A stretch of DNA of 64,000 nt from JACKFB01 sp041389525. Its GTDB lineage: Bacteria > Myxococcota_A > UBA9042 > PHBI01 > JACKFB01. Under the pieces are notes generated by a model, which did no database searches, was not told the DNA's origin, and saw only the letters and a program-made list of their open reading frames with translations. How positions within the stretch are numbered: position 1 is the first letter of the stretch; every line of letters begins with the position of its first letter. The DNA lies in the NCBI GenBank assembly GCA_041389525.1, contig JAWKRR010000011.1, forward strand, positions 62,001 to 126,000. The letters run 5' to 3'. Positions 35,917 through 50,663 of this stretch are shown piece after piece. The translations under genes were made by a program, and so were the position numbers.

Positions 35917-36764
35917 GATCGTTGATGACCGTCCTCGCCCTGGGCCTGCTGGCCGGATGCACCCACGGCGCGACCGAGACCGTCGCCTTCGACTCCGCGC
36001 GCGCGGCGACCGGCCAGGTGTTGCTCGAGACCTTCGCGGGCGACGTCTTCGTCGAGACCGACCCCAGCGCGATCCGGGTCGCGGGGACGATGGTCCTGAC
36101 CGCGCGCGGCTTCTCCGACGAATCCAAGGCCGTCGCGGCCCTCCACGAGGTGCTCATCGACGAGAGCGGGACCAACGACGCGCTGGTCATTCGGGTCGAC
36201 GGCCCCGCCCTCAGCGGTCTGCGCACTCTGCGCGCCGACCTTCACATGGCCGTCCCGCCAGGCGTGGTGGTGACGCTGGTGACCGGTGACGGCCTGGTGT
36301 CGGCGACCGACGTCGACCTCGACCGAATCGAGACCGCGCGCGGCGGCGCCGAGCTAGCCCACACCCTCGGCCCCAGCATCGTGCGCGCGGCCGGCGGCGC
36401 CATCTCCGTGGACGGCCACGAGGGCGACCTGGACTTGCGCAGCAGCGACGCCCCGATCTCGATCTTCTCGGCCCGCGGCGACATCCGCGCCGTCACCACC
36501 CACGGCATGGTCACCGCCCGCCTCGTCCCGCCCGAGGGCGCCGAGCTCTTCATCGCGACGACCAACGCCGGCATCGACCTCGCCCTCCCCTTCGGCTTCG
36601 GCGCGGATCTCTCGGCCACCACGGACGCCCACATCTTCATCGAGGGGCTGGACTTCGACGTCACCCGCGACACCTTCGACCTGCTGGAGGGCCGCCTCGC
36701 AGGGGGCGGCGGCCTCGTCGACCTGCGCACCACCCACGCGGACATTCGAGTGCACCGCCGCTGA
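35913..36764 (+). CDS. Lipoprotein with DUF4097-like beta-solenoid
   Basis: A 283-residue protein from a GTG start overlapping the MORN gene's stop as GTGA. A short signal peptide ends in lipobox LLAGC (Cys16). From about residue 30 the sequence is a regular series of short strands with alternating Asp/Gly turns (GDVFVETD, GAISVDGHEGDLDLRSSD, TTHADIRVH), the pattern of DUF4097/putative auto-transporter-adhesin-like right-handed solenoids. It is the last gene of the acylase operon, and its product is expected at the outer or inner membrane surface. No enzymatic residues are evident. Confidence 0.82.
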   Translation: MRSLMTVLALGLLAGCTHGATETVAFDSARAATGQVLLETFAGDVFVETDPSAIRVAGTMVLTARGFSDESKAVAALHEVLIDESGTNDALVIRVDGPALSGLRTLRADLHMAVPPGVVVTLVTGDGLVSATDVDLDRIETARGGAELAHTLGPSIVRAAGGAISVDGHEGDLDLRSSDAPISIFSARGDIRAVTTHGMVTARLVPPEGAELFIATTNAGIDLALPFGFGADLSATTDAHIFIEGLDFDVTRDTFDLLEGRLAGGGGLVDLRTTHADIRVHRR

Positions 36765-36798
36765 CGCGCCCGAACGACCTTCGCGTGCCCGTCCGTTC

Positions 36799-37542
36799 TC
36801 AGGCCGACGCCGGCAGCACCAGCTCGCCGTTCAGCTCGAACTGACGGCGCTCGAAGCGGACGCGGCGCCGCTCGAAGACGCTCTTCTCCGAGATCTCGAC
36901 GGCGTCTTTGCCCAGGTGACACACCCAAGCGGTCGGCGTCGACGGGCGGTCGGACGCGAAGGCGCGCGCCGAGAAGACGCCCACGTTCGTGCCGCGCTCA
37001 GGGTCGCGAGCCGACGGATACAGAAACGCCTCGACCTCGGCCTCGCGCATCGCGGTCCCCAGGCGCTGGGTCTCGGCGTAGCTCTCTCGCGACCCGATGA
37101 GGTGCTCGTAGGCGTCGAACGGCGGCTTGGTCAGGTCCACGCCGCACTTGCTGCTCACGGGCACGCTGAAGAGCAGCAGCTCGAGGATCAGCGGCTCGAG
37201 CTTCGCCTCACTGTCGCCGACAAAGAGCAGGCGGTAGAAGGCCGCCTCGGCGAAGGCGGTGCGCGGTTCGAGCGCGCCGTACCAGATCCCGCGCTCGCTG
37301 GTGTCGCCGAAGCGCGACCCGTAGGCCAGCGGCGGCGGGCGCAGCGGCCCGGCCAGCAGCGGGTGCAGCTTGTAGCTCTCGGGCGCGCGGGCCGGCCCAG
37401 ACGAGTCCAGCATCGCGTCGAGCAGGCGCTGCTCGTCGTCGGAGTCGACCAACTTGCGGGTCGAGACCATGTGCTGGCCGTCGACGACGCGCCACGCGAG
37501 GAGCCAGAGACTCTCAAGCGGTTCGAGGGGCGGAGTGATCAG
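36799..37542 (-). CDS. RES-domain toxin, probably starting at a CTG codon
   Basis: The RES domain of NAD-degrading toxins is clear: RVVDGQHMVSTRKLVDS, LAYGSRFGDTSERGIWYGA, RTAFAEAAFYRLLF. The first ATG (37470) would cut into the domain. Upstream in the same frame the sequence stays family-like (ITPPLEPLESLWLLAWRVVDG), and the only plausible initiator is CTG at 37542, which overlaps the antitoxin stop as CTGA. This gives 247 residues. RES toxins of the MbcT/ParT type hydrolyse or phosphorolyse NAD+ or ADP-ribosylate targets. It is the second gene of a toxin-antitoxin operon. Family assignment is firm; the CTG start is an inference. Confidence 0.85.
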   Translation of the reverse strand: MITPPLEPLESLWLLAWRVVDGQHMVSTRKLVDSDDEQRLLDAMLDSSGPARAPESYKLHPLLAGPLRPPPLAYGSRFGDTSERGIWYGALEPRTAFAEAAFYRLLFVGDSEAKLEPLILELLLFSVPVSSKCGVDLTKPPFDAYEHLIGSRESYAETQRLGTAMREAEVEAFLYPSARDPERGTNVGVFSARAFASDRPSTPTAWVCHLGKDAVEISEKSVFERRRVRFERRQFELNGELVLPASA

Positions 37543-37910
37543 AAGGTGCCGCGCATCGCGTCGAGGTAGGCCACGGTGCCCACGAGGCCGCCTACGCTCT
37601 TGGCCAGCTCGGCCGGGATCCCCCCCAGCCGTCGATTCGGCGCGGCGTACCAGCGCTGCGCCGCGGTCTCGTCGCCGCTCACCATCGCGTCCAGGCCGCG
37701 GAAGAGCCGCACGAAGAGCAGCGCCAGCTCGCCTTGTTTGGTGTCGAGCTCAATGGTGCGCCCGCGGGACAGGCGAGAGATGCTCGCTTCACTGCAGCCC
37801 AGGATCCGCGCGAGGTCCCGGTTGGTGGCGCCCAGTCTGCGAGCAGCCGCGAGCACGGCTTTGGTGAGCACATGGTCCTGTTCGGGGTCAGAACGAGTGG
37901 CCTGTAGCAT
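37539..37910 (-). CDS. Xre/MbcA/ParS-family antitoxin
   Basis: A 123-residue protein from ATG 37910, which has a near-perfect AAAGGAGGT six bases upstream; a longer frame would place that site inside the gene. An N-terminal helix-turn-helix (TNRDLARILGCSEASISRLSRG, abbreviated here by its ends at about residues 31-52) precedes the C-terminal DUF2384 toxin-binding domain with LFRGLDAMVSGDE, RWYAAPNRRLGGIPAEL and GGLVGTVAYLDAMRG. It neutralises the RES toxin encoded directly downstream and by family represses its own promoter. Confidence 0.92.
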   Translation of the reverse strand: MLQATRSDPEQDHVLTKAVLAAARRLGATNRDLARILGCSEASISRLSRGRTIELDTKQGELALLFVRLFRGLDAMVSGDETAAQRWYAAPNRRLGGIPAELAKSVGGLVGTVAYLDAMRGTF

Positions 37911-37922
37911 CAACGCACCTCC

Positions 37923-37962
37923 TTTCACACGCAACAATGCAGCACCGAACTTTCACATGCAA
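37923..37962 (-). promoter_or_regulatory. Toxin-antitoxin promoter with two direct-repeat operator candidates
   Basis: On the minus strand TTGCAT (37957-37962) and CATTGT (37934-37939) are 17 bases apart, a plausible -35/-10 pair. The 12-mer TTTCACAYGCAA occurs twice on the plus strand (37923-37934 and 37951-37962), 28 bases apart and with a single difference. One copy covers the -35 box and the other touches the -10 box and the start of transcription. This is the layout expected for autorepression by the Xre antitoxin. Confidence 0.5.
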
Positions 37963-38133
37963 GCTCTGGCGCTCAGAAAGTGCTGTCTGTGCGCGGCATC
38001 AAAGCCCGAGATCCTGACGTGGCCTAAGGAGACTCCGCGAAGTCAGCGTGCTAACCTCGCATCCCTCGCAACCCGACTTGTGCTCGGTGATTCCGCTCGG
38101 CGGGCCGATGTCGCACGCACTCTGAAGCTCCGT

Positions 38134-40272
38134 ATGTCTGAACCGGAAGATACCGCACTCGACCGCATCCAGGCGCACCTGGACGCGCTCGCACGCGGCA
38201 CGTTGTCGCTGACGCGGGAGCAGGTCGCCAAGGAGACCGACCCGCGAGTGCGGCGGGCGCTGGGGCGCGTGGTCGACATGTGGGAGCGGGTCTACAAGGT
38301 GGGCGACGCCGAGGCGCTGCACCGCGACAACGCCCGCTTCCTGGGCTCGATCGTCGAGAACATCCCCAACATGATCTTCGTAAAGGACGCGGCCGAGCTG
38401 CGCTTCATGCGCTTCAACCGCGCCGGCGAAGAGCTGCTCGGCTACGACCGCGCCGACCTGCTGGGAAAGAATGACTACGACTTCTTCCCGCCCGAGCAGG
38501 CCGAGTTCTTCACCGCCAAAGACCGCGAGGTGCTCGCGAACGGCAGCCTGGTGGACATCATCGATGAGCCGGTGGACACGGCCCATCAGGGGCGGCGCTA
38601 CCTGCACACCAAGAAGATCCCCATCCTCGATGAGGCGGGGACGCCGCTGTACCTGCTGGGGATCTCCGAGGACGTGACCGAGCGCAAGGTCGCCGCAGAG
38701 ACGCTGGCGGCGCGGACCCAGGAGCTCGCCCGCACCAACGCCGAGCTGCGCATCGCACAGACCGAGCTGCGAGAGCGCGAGCAGGAGCTTGAAGTGCTGC
38801 TCTCGCACTTCCCGGGCGCGGTGTGGAGCTGCGACCGGGACCTGCGCATCGCGTCGACGGCGGGGGCGCGGGCGGAGGATCTCGGGCTGGCGGCTGATCG
38901 GGTCGTCGGGAGGTCGGTGATCGAGCAGTTCCGGGGGACCGCGGGGCTGGCCGAGGCGCACGCGGCGGCGCTCGAGGGCGGCGTCGGGACCTACGAGTTC
39001 GAGGCGGGGGGGCGGACCTACGAGGTCCAGGTCGAGCCGCTGGATGGGCGCGGGGTGCTGGGGGTCGCGCTGGACGTGACGGAGCGGCGGCGCCTGGAGA
39101 TTCAGCGGATGGAGGCGCGGCTGCAGGAGGCGCAGAAGCTGGAGAGCTTGGGGCTGCTGGCCGGCGGGATCGCGCACGACTTCAACAACCTGCTGGTCGG
39201 CATCTTGGGGAACGCCAGCTTGGCGCTGATGAAGCTGCCGCAGGGGTCGCCGGCGCGGCGGTCCATCGAGCGCATCGAGCTGTCGGCGGACCGCGCGGCC
39301 GATTTGACCCGGCAGATGCTGGCGTACTCGGGTAAGGGACGCTTCCGCATCGAGCGGCTGGATATCTCGGAGTTGGTCGCTGAGATGGCGAACCTCCTGG
39401 AGGTGTCGATCTCCAAGAAGGCCAAGCTGGTGTTCGACTTCAGCTCGAAGCCGGCCGTCATGGACGCGGACGGGGCGCAGATGCGCCAGCTCGTGATGAA
39501 CCTGATCACCAACGCGTCCGACGCCATCGGCGCCAAGCCGGGGACCATCACCCTGATCACGCGGGTGCTGCAGTGCGACGCGCAGTATCTCGCGGCGACG
39601 TACCTGCACGAGGAGCTGCCGGCCGGGAGCTACGTGGTGGTCGAGGTGTGCGACTCGGGCGCGGGGATGTCGCCGGAGGTGAAGCGGCGCATGTTCGACC
39701 CCTTCTTCACGACCAAGGAGAGCGGGCACGGGCTGGGATTGGCGGCGACGCTGGGGATCATCCGCGGACACAAGGGCGCGGTGAGCGTCTACAGCGAGGA
39801 GGGGAAAGGGACCACCATCAAGGTGCTCTTTCCCGAGTCGCCCGCACCGCGCGCCGAAGCGGGCGAGCGGCCCGTCAGCGCGCCGCTGCCCCGAGCGCCG
39901 ACGCAGAAGCTGCGGGTGCTGGTCGTGGACGACGAGGAGACGGTGCGCGACCTCGCGTCGCAGGTGCTGCTCAGCGGGGCGTATGAGGTGCTCACGGCGG
40001 TGGACGGCGTGTCGGCGGTGGAGCTGTACAGGACGAGCGCTGAGCCCATCGACCTTGTCGTGCTGGACCTGACGATGCCGCGGATGTCGGGCGAGGAGAC
40101 CTTTCAGGCGCTGCGGGCGCTGGACCCGAAGGTGCGGGTGGTGCTGTCGAGCGGCTACAATCAGCACGACGCGTCGAGCCGGTTCGGCGGCAAGGGCTTG
40201 GTGGGATTTCTTCAGAAGCCGTATCGGGCGCGCGACCTGCTGGACGTCGTGGCGTTGGCCTTCGCGAAGTAG
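38134..40272 (+). CDS. Hybrid PAS sensor histidine kinase with C-terminal receiver
   Basis: A 712-residue cytoplasmic protein; no membrane helix is seen. ATG 38134 starts the conserved sequence although its ribosome site is weak. PAS 1 spans about 68-185 (ENIPNMIFVKDAAELRFMRFNRAGEELLGY), a short coiled coil 185-222, and PAS 2 about 222-318. The H-box is LLAGGIAHDFNNLLVGILGN with His348. The ATPase domain has the N-box NLITNASDAIG, CDSGAGMSPEV and GHGLGLAAT. The receiver (about 595-712) has VVDDEE and phospho-acceptor Asp645 in VVLDLTMPRMSG, then KP near the end. It senses a cytoplasmic or diffusible signal and probably works by phosphorelay. Twenty-one bases separate it from pdxH. Confidence 0.92.
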   Translation: MSEPEDTALDRIQAHLDALARGTLSLTREQVAKETDPRVRRALGRVVDMWERVYKVGDAEALHRDNARFLGSIVENIPNMIFVKDAAELRFMRFNRAGEELLGYDRADLLGKNDYDFFPPEQAEFFTAKDREVLANGSLVDIIDEPVDTAHQGRRYLHTKKIPILDEAGTPLYLLGISEDVTERKVAAETLAARTQELARTNAELRIAQTELREREQELEVLLSHFPGAVWSCDRDLRIASTAGARAEDLGLAADRVVGRSVIEQFRGTAGLAEAHAAALEGGVGTYEFEAGGRTYEVQVEPLDGRGVLGVALDVTERRRLEIQRMEARLQEAQKLESLGLLAGGIAHDFNNLLVGILGNASLALMKLPQGSPARRSIERIELSADRAADLTRQMLAYSGKGRFRIERLDISELVAEMANLLEVSISKKAKLVFDFSSKPAVMDADGAQMRQLVMNLITNASDAIGAKPGTITLITRVLQCDAQYLAATYLHEELPAGSYVVVEVCDSGAGMSPEVKRRMFDPFFTTKESGHGLGLAATLGIIRGHKGAVSVYSEEGKGTTIKVLFPESPAPRAEAGERPVSAPLPRAPTQKLRVLVVDDEETVRDLASQVLLSGAYEVLTAVDGVSAVELYRTSAEPIDLVVLDLTMPRMSGEETFQALRALDPKVRVVLSSGYNQHDASSRFGGKGLVGFLQKPYRARDLLDVVALAFAK

Positions 40273-40293
40273 GCCGCGCGAGGAGGCCCGACG

Positions 40294-40899
40294 ATGTTGC
40301 TGACCCCTGAGGACGCAGGCGGGCGTGGGCTGCCGTGGGCGTGCCTGGAGGCGTGGCTTGCGGACGCAGTCGCTGCGGGCGAGCCGGAGCCGACCGCGAT
40401 GGCGCTGGCGACGGCGACGGCGGATGGGGCGCCCTCGGTGCGGCTGGTGCTCTACAAGGGACACGACGAGGCGGGGCTTCGCTTTTTCACGGGCTACGGC
40501 AGCCGGAAGGGCCGCGAGCTGGGCGAGAATCCGCGGGCGGCGGCGGTGTTCTACTGGCCGCATTTGGCGCGGCAGGTGCGGGTCGAGGGGCGGGTGGGGC
40601 GGGTGAGTGAGGCCGAGAGCGACGCGTACTTTGCGTCGCGCACGCGGGAGAGCCAGCTGGCCGCGGTGGCGTCGCCGCAGAGCGAGCCGCTGGCGTCGCG
40701 AGGTGAGCTGGAGGCGCGCTTTGCTGCGGCGCAGCGGAGATTCGCCGGCGGCGAGGTGGCGAGGCCGGCGGCGTGGGGCGGCTTTCGTCTGGAGCCGGAG
40801 CGTTGGGAGTTCTGGGTGGGCGGCAGCCACCGCTTGCACGACCGCTGGGAGATGAGGCGCGAGGCCGGGGGCTGGGTGACGGCGCGCCTCGGTCCGTGA
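40294..40899 (+). CDS. pdxH: Pyridoxamine 5'-phosphate oxidase
   Basis: A 201-residue protein close to the family's usual length. Visible signatures are RLVLYKGHDEAGLRFFTGYGSRKGRELG (FMN-binding region, given by its ends at about 50-77), FYWPHLARQVRVEGRV, the substrate loop YFASRTRESQLAAVASPQSEPL, WGGFRLEPERWEFWVG and the terminal RLHDRWEM. It oxidises pyridoxine or pyridoxamine 5'-phosphate to pyridoxal 5'-phosphate with FMN and O2 in the cytoplasm. It lies just behind the hybrid kinase gene, probably cotranscribed. Confidence 0.94.
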   Translation: MLLTPEDAGGRGLPWACLEAWLADAVAAGEPEPTAMALATATADGAPSVRLVLYKGHDEAGLRFFTGYGSRKGRELGENPRAAAVFYWPHLARQVRVEGRVGRVSEAESDAYFASRTRESQLAAVASPQSEPLASRGELEARFAAAQRRFAGGEVARPAAWGGFRLEPERWEFWVGGSHRLHDRWEMRREAGGWVTARLGP

Positions 40900-41006
40900 G
40901 CGCGTTTGGCGCCGCGGAGGCGACGCTTGGGCGGTGCGGAAGGTCGAAAGAGTTGCGTTCCCCCCGAAGCCGGGCAAACGATGGGCCGAAGATACGGGGG
41001 AGGACC

Positions 41007-42278
41007 GTGTTGCATCAAAGAATCTACCGCGCCTGCTGGGTCGCGGGTTGCATCGCGCTGATCAGCGGCGGGCTTTGGGGCCAAAGCGCCTTGGCGCGCA
41101 CACCTACGCCTGCGCCGGACGCGGGGCCTGCGTCGACGCGGCTGGCTGAGCCTGCGGCGGTCCGGACGTCGAAGGCGCGGACGGCGGCGGCGGAGCCCGC
41201 GGACGGCGAGGCGGAGACGAAGACGGCCGGCGATGGAGCGGCGCCGGCGGCCGCGCCGCAGCGGGCGGAGGGCGCGGGGAAGCCCGACGAGCCGCCGTGC
41301 GAGGACGACGCGGGCGACGGGCACGACGAGGAGAACGCCGAGGATCACGAGCACGGCGAGCACGGCGAGCACGGCGAGCACGGGGACGCCGAGGACGACA
41401 GCGAGGTCGACGACGGCGGCGCTGAGGCGCCGGCTCCCAAGGGCTCGGGCAAGGGCGGCGCGAAGGGCAAAGGCAAAGGCGGGACCGACGACAGCTGCGT
41501 CTCGGTCGGCCGAGCGAGCGCGGGCTGGCTTATCAACGGCGTCCGGCTCGAGAACTCCAAGCGAATCTTGGCTCGTTCGGACACGAACTGGGGCACGCCC
41601 GAGGTGATCAAGGGGATCAAGGCGGCGGTCGACGCGGTGCACGCGCGCTTTCCGAAGACGCCGCGCTTGGTCGTCGGCGACATCTCGAAGAAGGGGGGCG
41701 GCCGGCTGCGACCCCACCGCTCGCACCAGTCCGGGCGCGACGCCGACATCGCCTACTTCACGAAGACCCCGCAGACCTCGACCTACTTCCAGTCCTTTGA
41801 GGTGTCGGAGCTGGACGTCCCGCGCACGTGGGCTTTCATCGCGGCGTTGCTTGCCTCCGGCGGGGTCGAGTACATCTTCATCGACCGCGCGCTTCAGGGC
41901 CCGCTGCGCGCCCACGCGGAGAAGCGCGGGAAGTTCACGAAGGGCAAACTGGACGTCCTGTTCTCGGCCACGTCAGGCCGAAAGGGCAGCGACACCATCA
42001 TCCGCCACGCGCGCGGCCACCGAAACCACATGCACGTCCGCTTCCGCGCCGAGGCCTCGGTGCAAGCGGCCCAGGTGTGGATCGAGAAAGGCGGGGCCAA
42101 GAAGCTCAAGCCCGTACCGGTGCAATACACCGTGCGCGAAGGCGACAGCCTGGGTCGAATCGCCAAGCGAAAGAAGACCACGGTGGCGAAGCTGGTCGAG
42201 TGGAACAAGATCTCGCCGAAGAAGCTGCTGAAGATCGGCCAGAAGCTCATCGTAGGCTACGCGCCGCCAAGGCTGTAG
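41007..42278 (+). CDS. Exported penicillin-insensitive murein endopeptidase-like protein (M74) with LysM
   Basis: A 423-residue protein. GTG 41007 is chosen; the adjoining TTG 41010 is equally well placed after GGGGGAGGA. A signal peptide (GCIALISGGLWGQSALA) is followed by a long acidic, Ala/Pro/His-rich linker including four EHG repeats and a Lys/Gly-rich patch. The catalytic domain (about 155-355) has the M74 zinc motifs RSHQSGRDADIAYF and GHRNHMHVRF. The C-terminal LysM (about 370-420: QYTVREGDSLGRIAKRKKTT) binds peptidoglycan. M74 enzymes cut DD- and LD-crosslinks in the periplasm. Confidence 0.9.
   Translation: MLHQRIYRACWVAGCIALISGGLWGQSALARTPTPAPDAGPASTRLAEPAAVRTSKARTAAAEPADGEAETKTAGDGAAPAAAPQRAEGAGKPDEPPCEDDAGDGHDEENAEDHEHGEHGEHGEHGDAEDDSEVDDGGAEAPAPKGSGKGGAKGKGKGGTDDSCVSVGRASAGWLINGVRLENSKRILARSDTNWGTPEVIKGIKAAVDAVHARFPKTPRLVVGDISKKGGGRLRPHRSHQSGRDADIAYFTKTPQTSTYFQSFEVSELDVPRTWAFIAALLASGGVEYIFIDRALQGPLRAHAEKRGKFTKGKLDVLFSATSGRKGSDTIIRHARGHRNHMHVRFRAEASVQAAQVWIEKGGAKKLKPVPVQYTVREGDSLGRIAKRKKTTVAKLVEWNKISPKKLLKIGQKLIVGYAPPRL
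41349..41384 (+). repeat. Four tandem 9-bp repeats encoding (Glu-His-Gly)4
   Basis: The unit GAGCACGGC occurs four times in frame, the last with one base change. Slippage would add or remove whole EHG triplets without breaking the gene. Confidence 0.85.
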
Positions 42279-42320
42279 CTGCCCGGGGCGGCGCGCAGGG
42301 GACTCACGCCGGAGAACGAC

Positions 42321-42360
42321 GCAGCCTGCGCCCCGCGGGAGTCGCGAGGGCGCAGGCTGC
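42321..42360. terminator. Bidirectional hairpin between convergent genes
   Basis: The arms 42321-42332 and 42349-42360 are perfect 12-bp reverse complements, with a further CGCG/CGCG pair inside the loop. It lies midway between the convergent endopeptidase and MopE-like genes and could serve both. No T-tract is present. Confidence 0.55.
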
Positions 42361-42394
42361 TTGAGGTCGAGCCGGGGGGCGCGAGGCGCTCGGG

Positions 42395-49357
<6,963 letters not shown>

Positions 49358-49704
49358 GGGGCTCTCCAGGGGACGTGTGCGCGTGTTGTGAATCATAGGC
49401 CTTTGGCCTGTCAATCGCCAGCGCCAGTCCGCCGGCGCACACCCTTGAAACTGCTAGCTCGTTGCGCCCAAAGGCTGATCACCCGTGCGGCCCCGAGGGC
49501 ACCCCGGAGCGCGAAAAACCGATCGAGCGCTCGCTCGGCACCCGACGCCGCCCCGCGCAGCCCGCCGCGCGCCGCAAACCGAGGTTCTATCAACGATCCC
49601 CCCCGCGCTTGAGGGGGTGACGGCGGCCCCGTAGCATGGGGAGCAGACCCGCCCTCGCGCCGCGCTCCGGCGCGCGGCAGCACTCGGCCACCCCAGGACA
49701 CCCC
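49358..49704. promoter_or_regulatory. Divergent intergenic region upstream of lipoprotein A
   Basis: This 347-base gap lies between lipoprotein A (minus) and the pterin dehydratase gene (plus). On the minus strand TTGACA (49409-49414, read in reverse) and TATGAT (49392-49397) occur close together around the small inverted repeat AGGCC-AAA-GGCCT (49397-49409). They are only 11 bases apart, so they cannot be the boxes of one ordinary promoter, but one of them and the palindrome may mark a regulated start. No gene is seen. Confidence 0.35.
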
Positions 49705-49995
49705 ATGCCCACGCCTCGACTCGACGCAGACGCCATCGCGCGACACCTCTCGGCGCTGCCCGGCTGGTCGCTGGACGGCGACTCCATCTGCAAACGCTTC
49801 GAGTTCGATGACTTCGTGGCGGCCTTCGGCTGGATGACCCAGGTGGCCGCGGAGGCCGAACGGCTGGCGCACCACCCCGACTGGCGAAACGTCTACAATC
49901 GCGTGGAAGTGCGCCTGAGCACCCACGACGCGGACGGCCTGACCGAACTCGACTTCGCACTCGCACAATTCATGGAATCTGCATTTGTCGGCTGA
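49705..49995 (+). CDS. phhB: Pterin-4a-carbinolamine dehydratase (4a-hydroxytetrahydrobiopterin dehydratase)
   Basis: A 96-residue protein of normal length from ATG 49705. The catalytic motif is AERLAHHPDW (His56, His57), followed by NVYNRVEVRLSTHDADGLTELD, the family signature given here by its limits at about 62-83. The N-terminal LPGWSLDGDSICKRFEFDDF also fits. The enzyme recycles pterin cofactor after aromatic amino acid hydroxylation; in bacteria it is often found with phenylalanine hydroxylase, which is not in this window. It and the next gene are a small plus-strand pair between the two giant paralogues. Confidence 0.95.
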   Translation: MPTPRLDADAIARHLSALPGWSLDGDSICKRFEFDDFVAAFGWMTQVAAEAERLAHHPDWRNVYNRVEVRLSTHDADGLTELDFALAQFMESAFVG

Positions 49996-50008
49996 TACAA
50001 GCACTCAG

Positions 50009-50629
50009 ATGGCGAGTCATCCCGCGTCGCAGTGTGCCTGGACTCGCGGGCGGAATCTGTGGGTGGTGGCGGCCTTGTTCGCCGGCTGCGCGACCGCTCG
50101 GCCGCCGGTGATAAGCCCGCCCGCGCCGACTCCCGCCCACGCCACCCTCGACGTCGCCCAGGACGAGCACAGCCTGGAGGAGCGCGTCGCGGCGCACCTG
50201 AGGAAGCGCCAGCTCTCGGTGGAGCTGCGCTGGGAGGGGCGGGACGCGGTGGTGGTCCTGAACTGGCGGGGCAAAGGGAAACCGGATTTCCGCATCACGG
50301 TGGACAGCCAACCCTCGGCCGGCGCAAGCACGCAAACCATCCGCGAGCGCGTGGTCATCGTGCGGCTGCTGACGCGCGTCTTCGTCCCGGCGGAGCGGCG
50401 CGCGGAGGTCCTGACGCTGCTCAACGCCAGGAACGCCGAGTTCTGGGCGGGCTCGTTTTACGTGCAGCCGACCGACGGGGAGATCGAGGCGCGCTGGGCG
50501 CTCAACATCCCCCAGGGCGAGACCCTGGCGAGCGAGATGGTCTTCGACGCCATCGTGCGGCTGGTCTCGGTGTGGGCCGAGCTCTACCCGACCTTGGGCG
50601 GCGCGATGTCGCCGGGCCGCGACGCCTGA
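50009..50629 (+). CDS. Lipoprotein with YbjN-like domain
   Basis: A 206-residue protein from ATG 50009, 13 bases after the dehydratase. The export signal has a lipobox LFAGC at about Cys35 after a basic N-terminus. Residues about 60-200 have the alternating strand/helix pattern of YbjN/type III chaperone-like folds, with LRWEGRDAVVVLNWRGKG, ERVVIVRLLTRVFVPAERR, LLNARNAEFWAGSF and ASEMVFDAIVRLVSVW. YbjN-like proteins are regulators or binding scaffolds of unclear role; an exported version is unusual. Identification is by fold pattern only. Confidence 0.65.
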   Translation: MASHPASQCAWTRGRNLWVVAALFAGCATARPPVISPPAPTPAHATLDVAQDEHSLEERVAAHLRKRQLSVELRWEGRDAVVVLNWRGKGKPDFRITVDSQPSAGASTQTIRERVVIVRLLTRVFVPAERRAEVLTLLNARNAEFWAGSFYVQPTDGEIEARWALNIPQGETLASEMVFDAIVRLVSVWAELYPTLGGAMSPGRDA

Positions 50630-50630
50630 C

Positions 50631-50663
50631 CCGCGGCGCGACCTGGGACTTGTCGCGCCGCGG
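50631..50663. terminator. Bidirectional hairpin between convergent genes
   Basis: CCGCGGCGCGA (50631-50641) and its exact reverse complement (50653-50663) flank an 11-base loop. It starts right after the YbjN-like stop codon and ends just before the stop of the convergent giant lipoprotein gene. Confidence 0.6.

Noticed and set aside
36799..37470. ATG at 37470 as the RES toxin start
   Set aside because: It removes conserved residues before the first motif and leaves a 70-base gap to the antitoxin, whereas the upstream CTG gives a coupled, full-length product.
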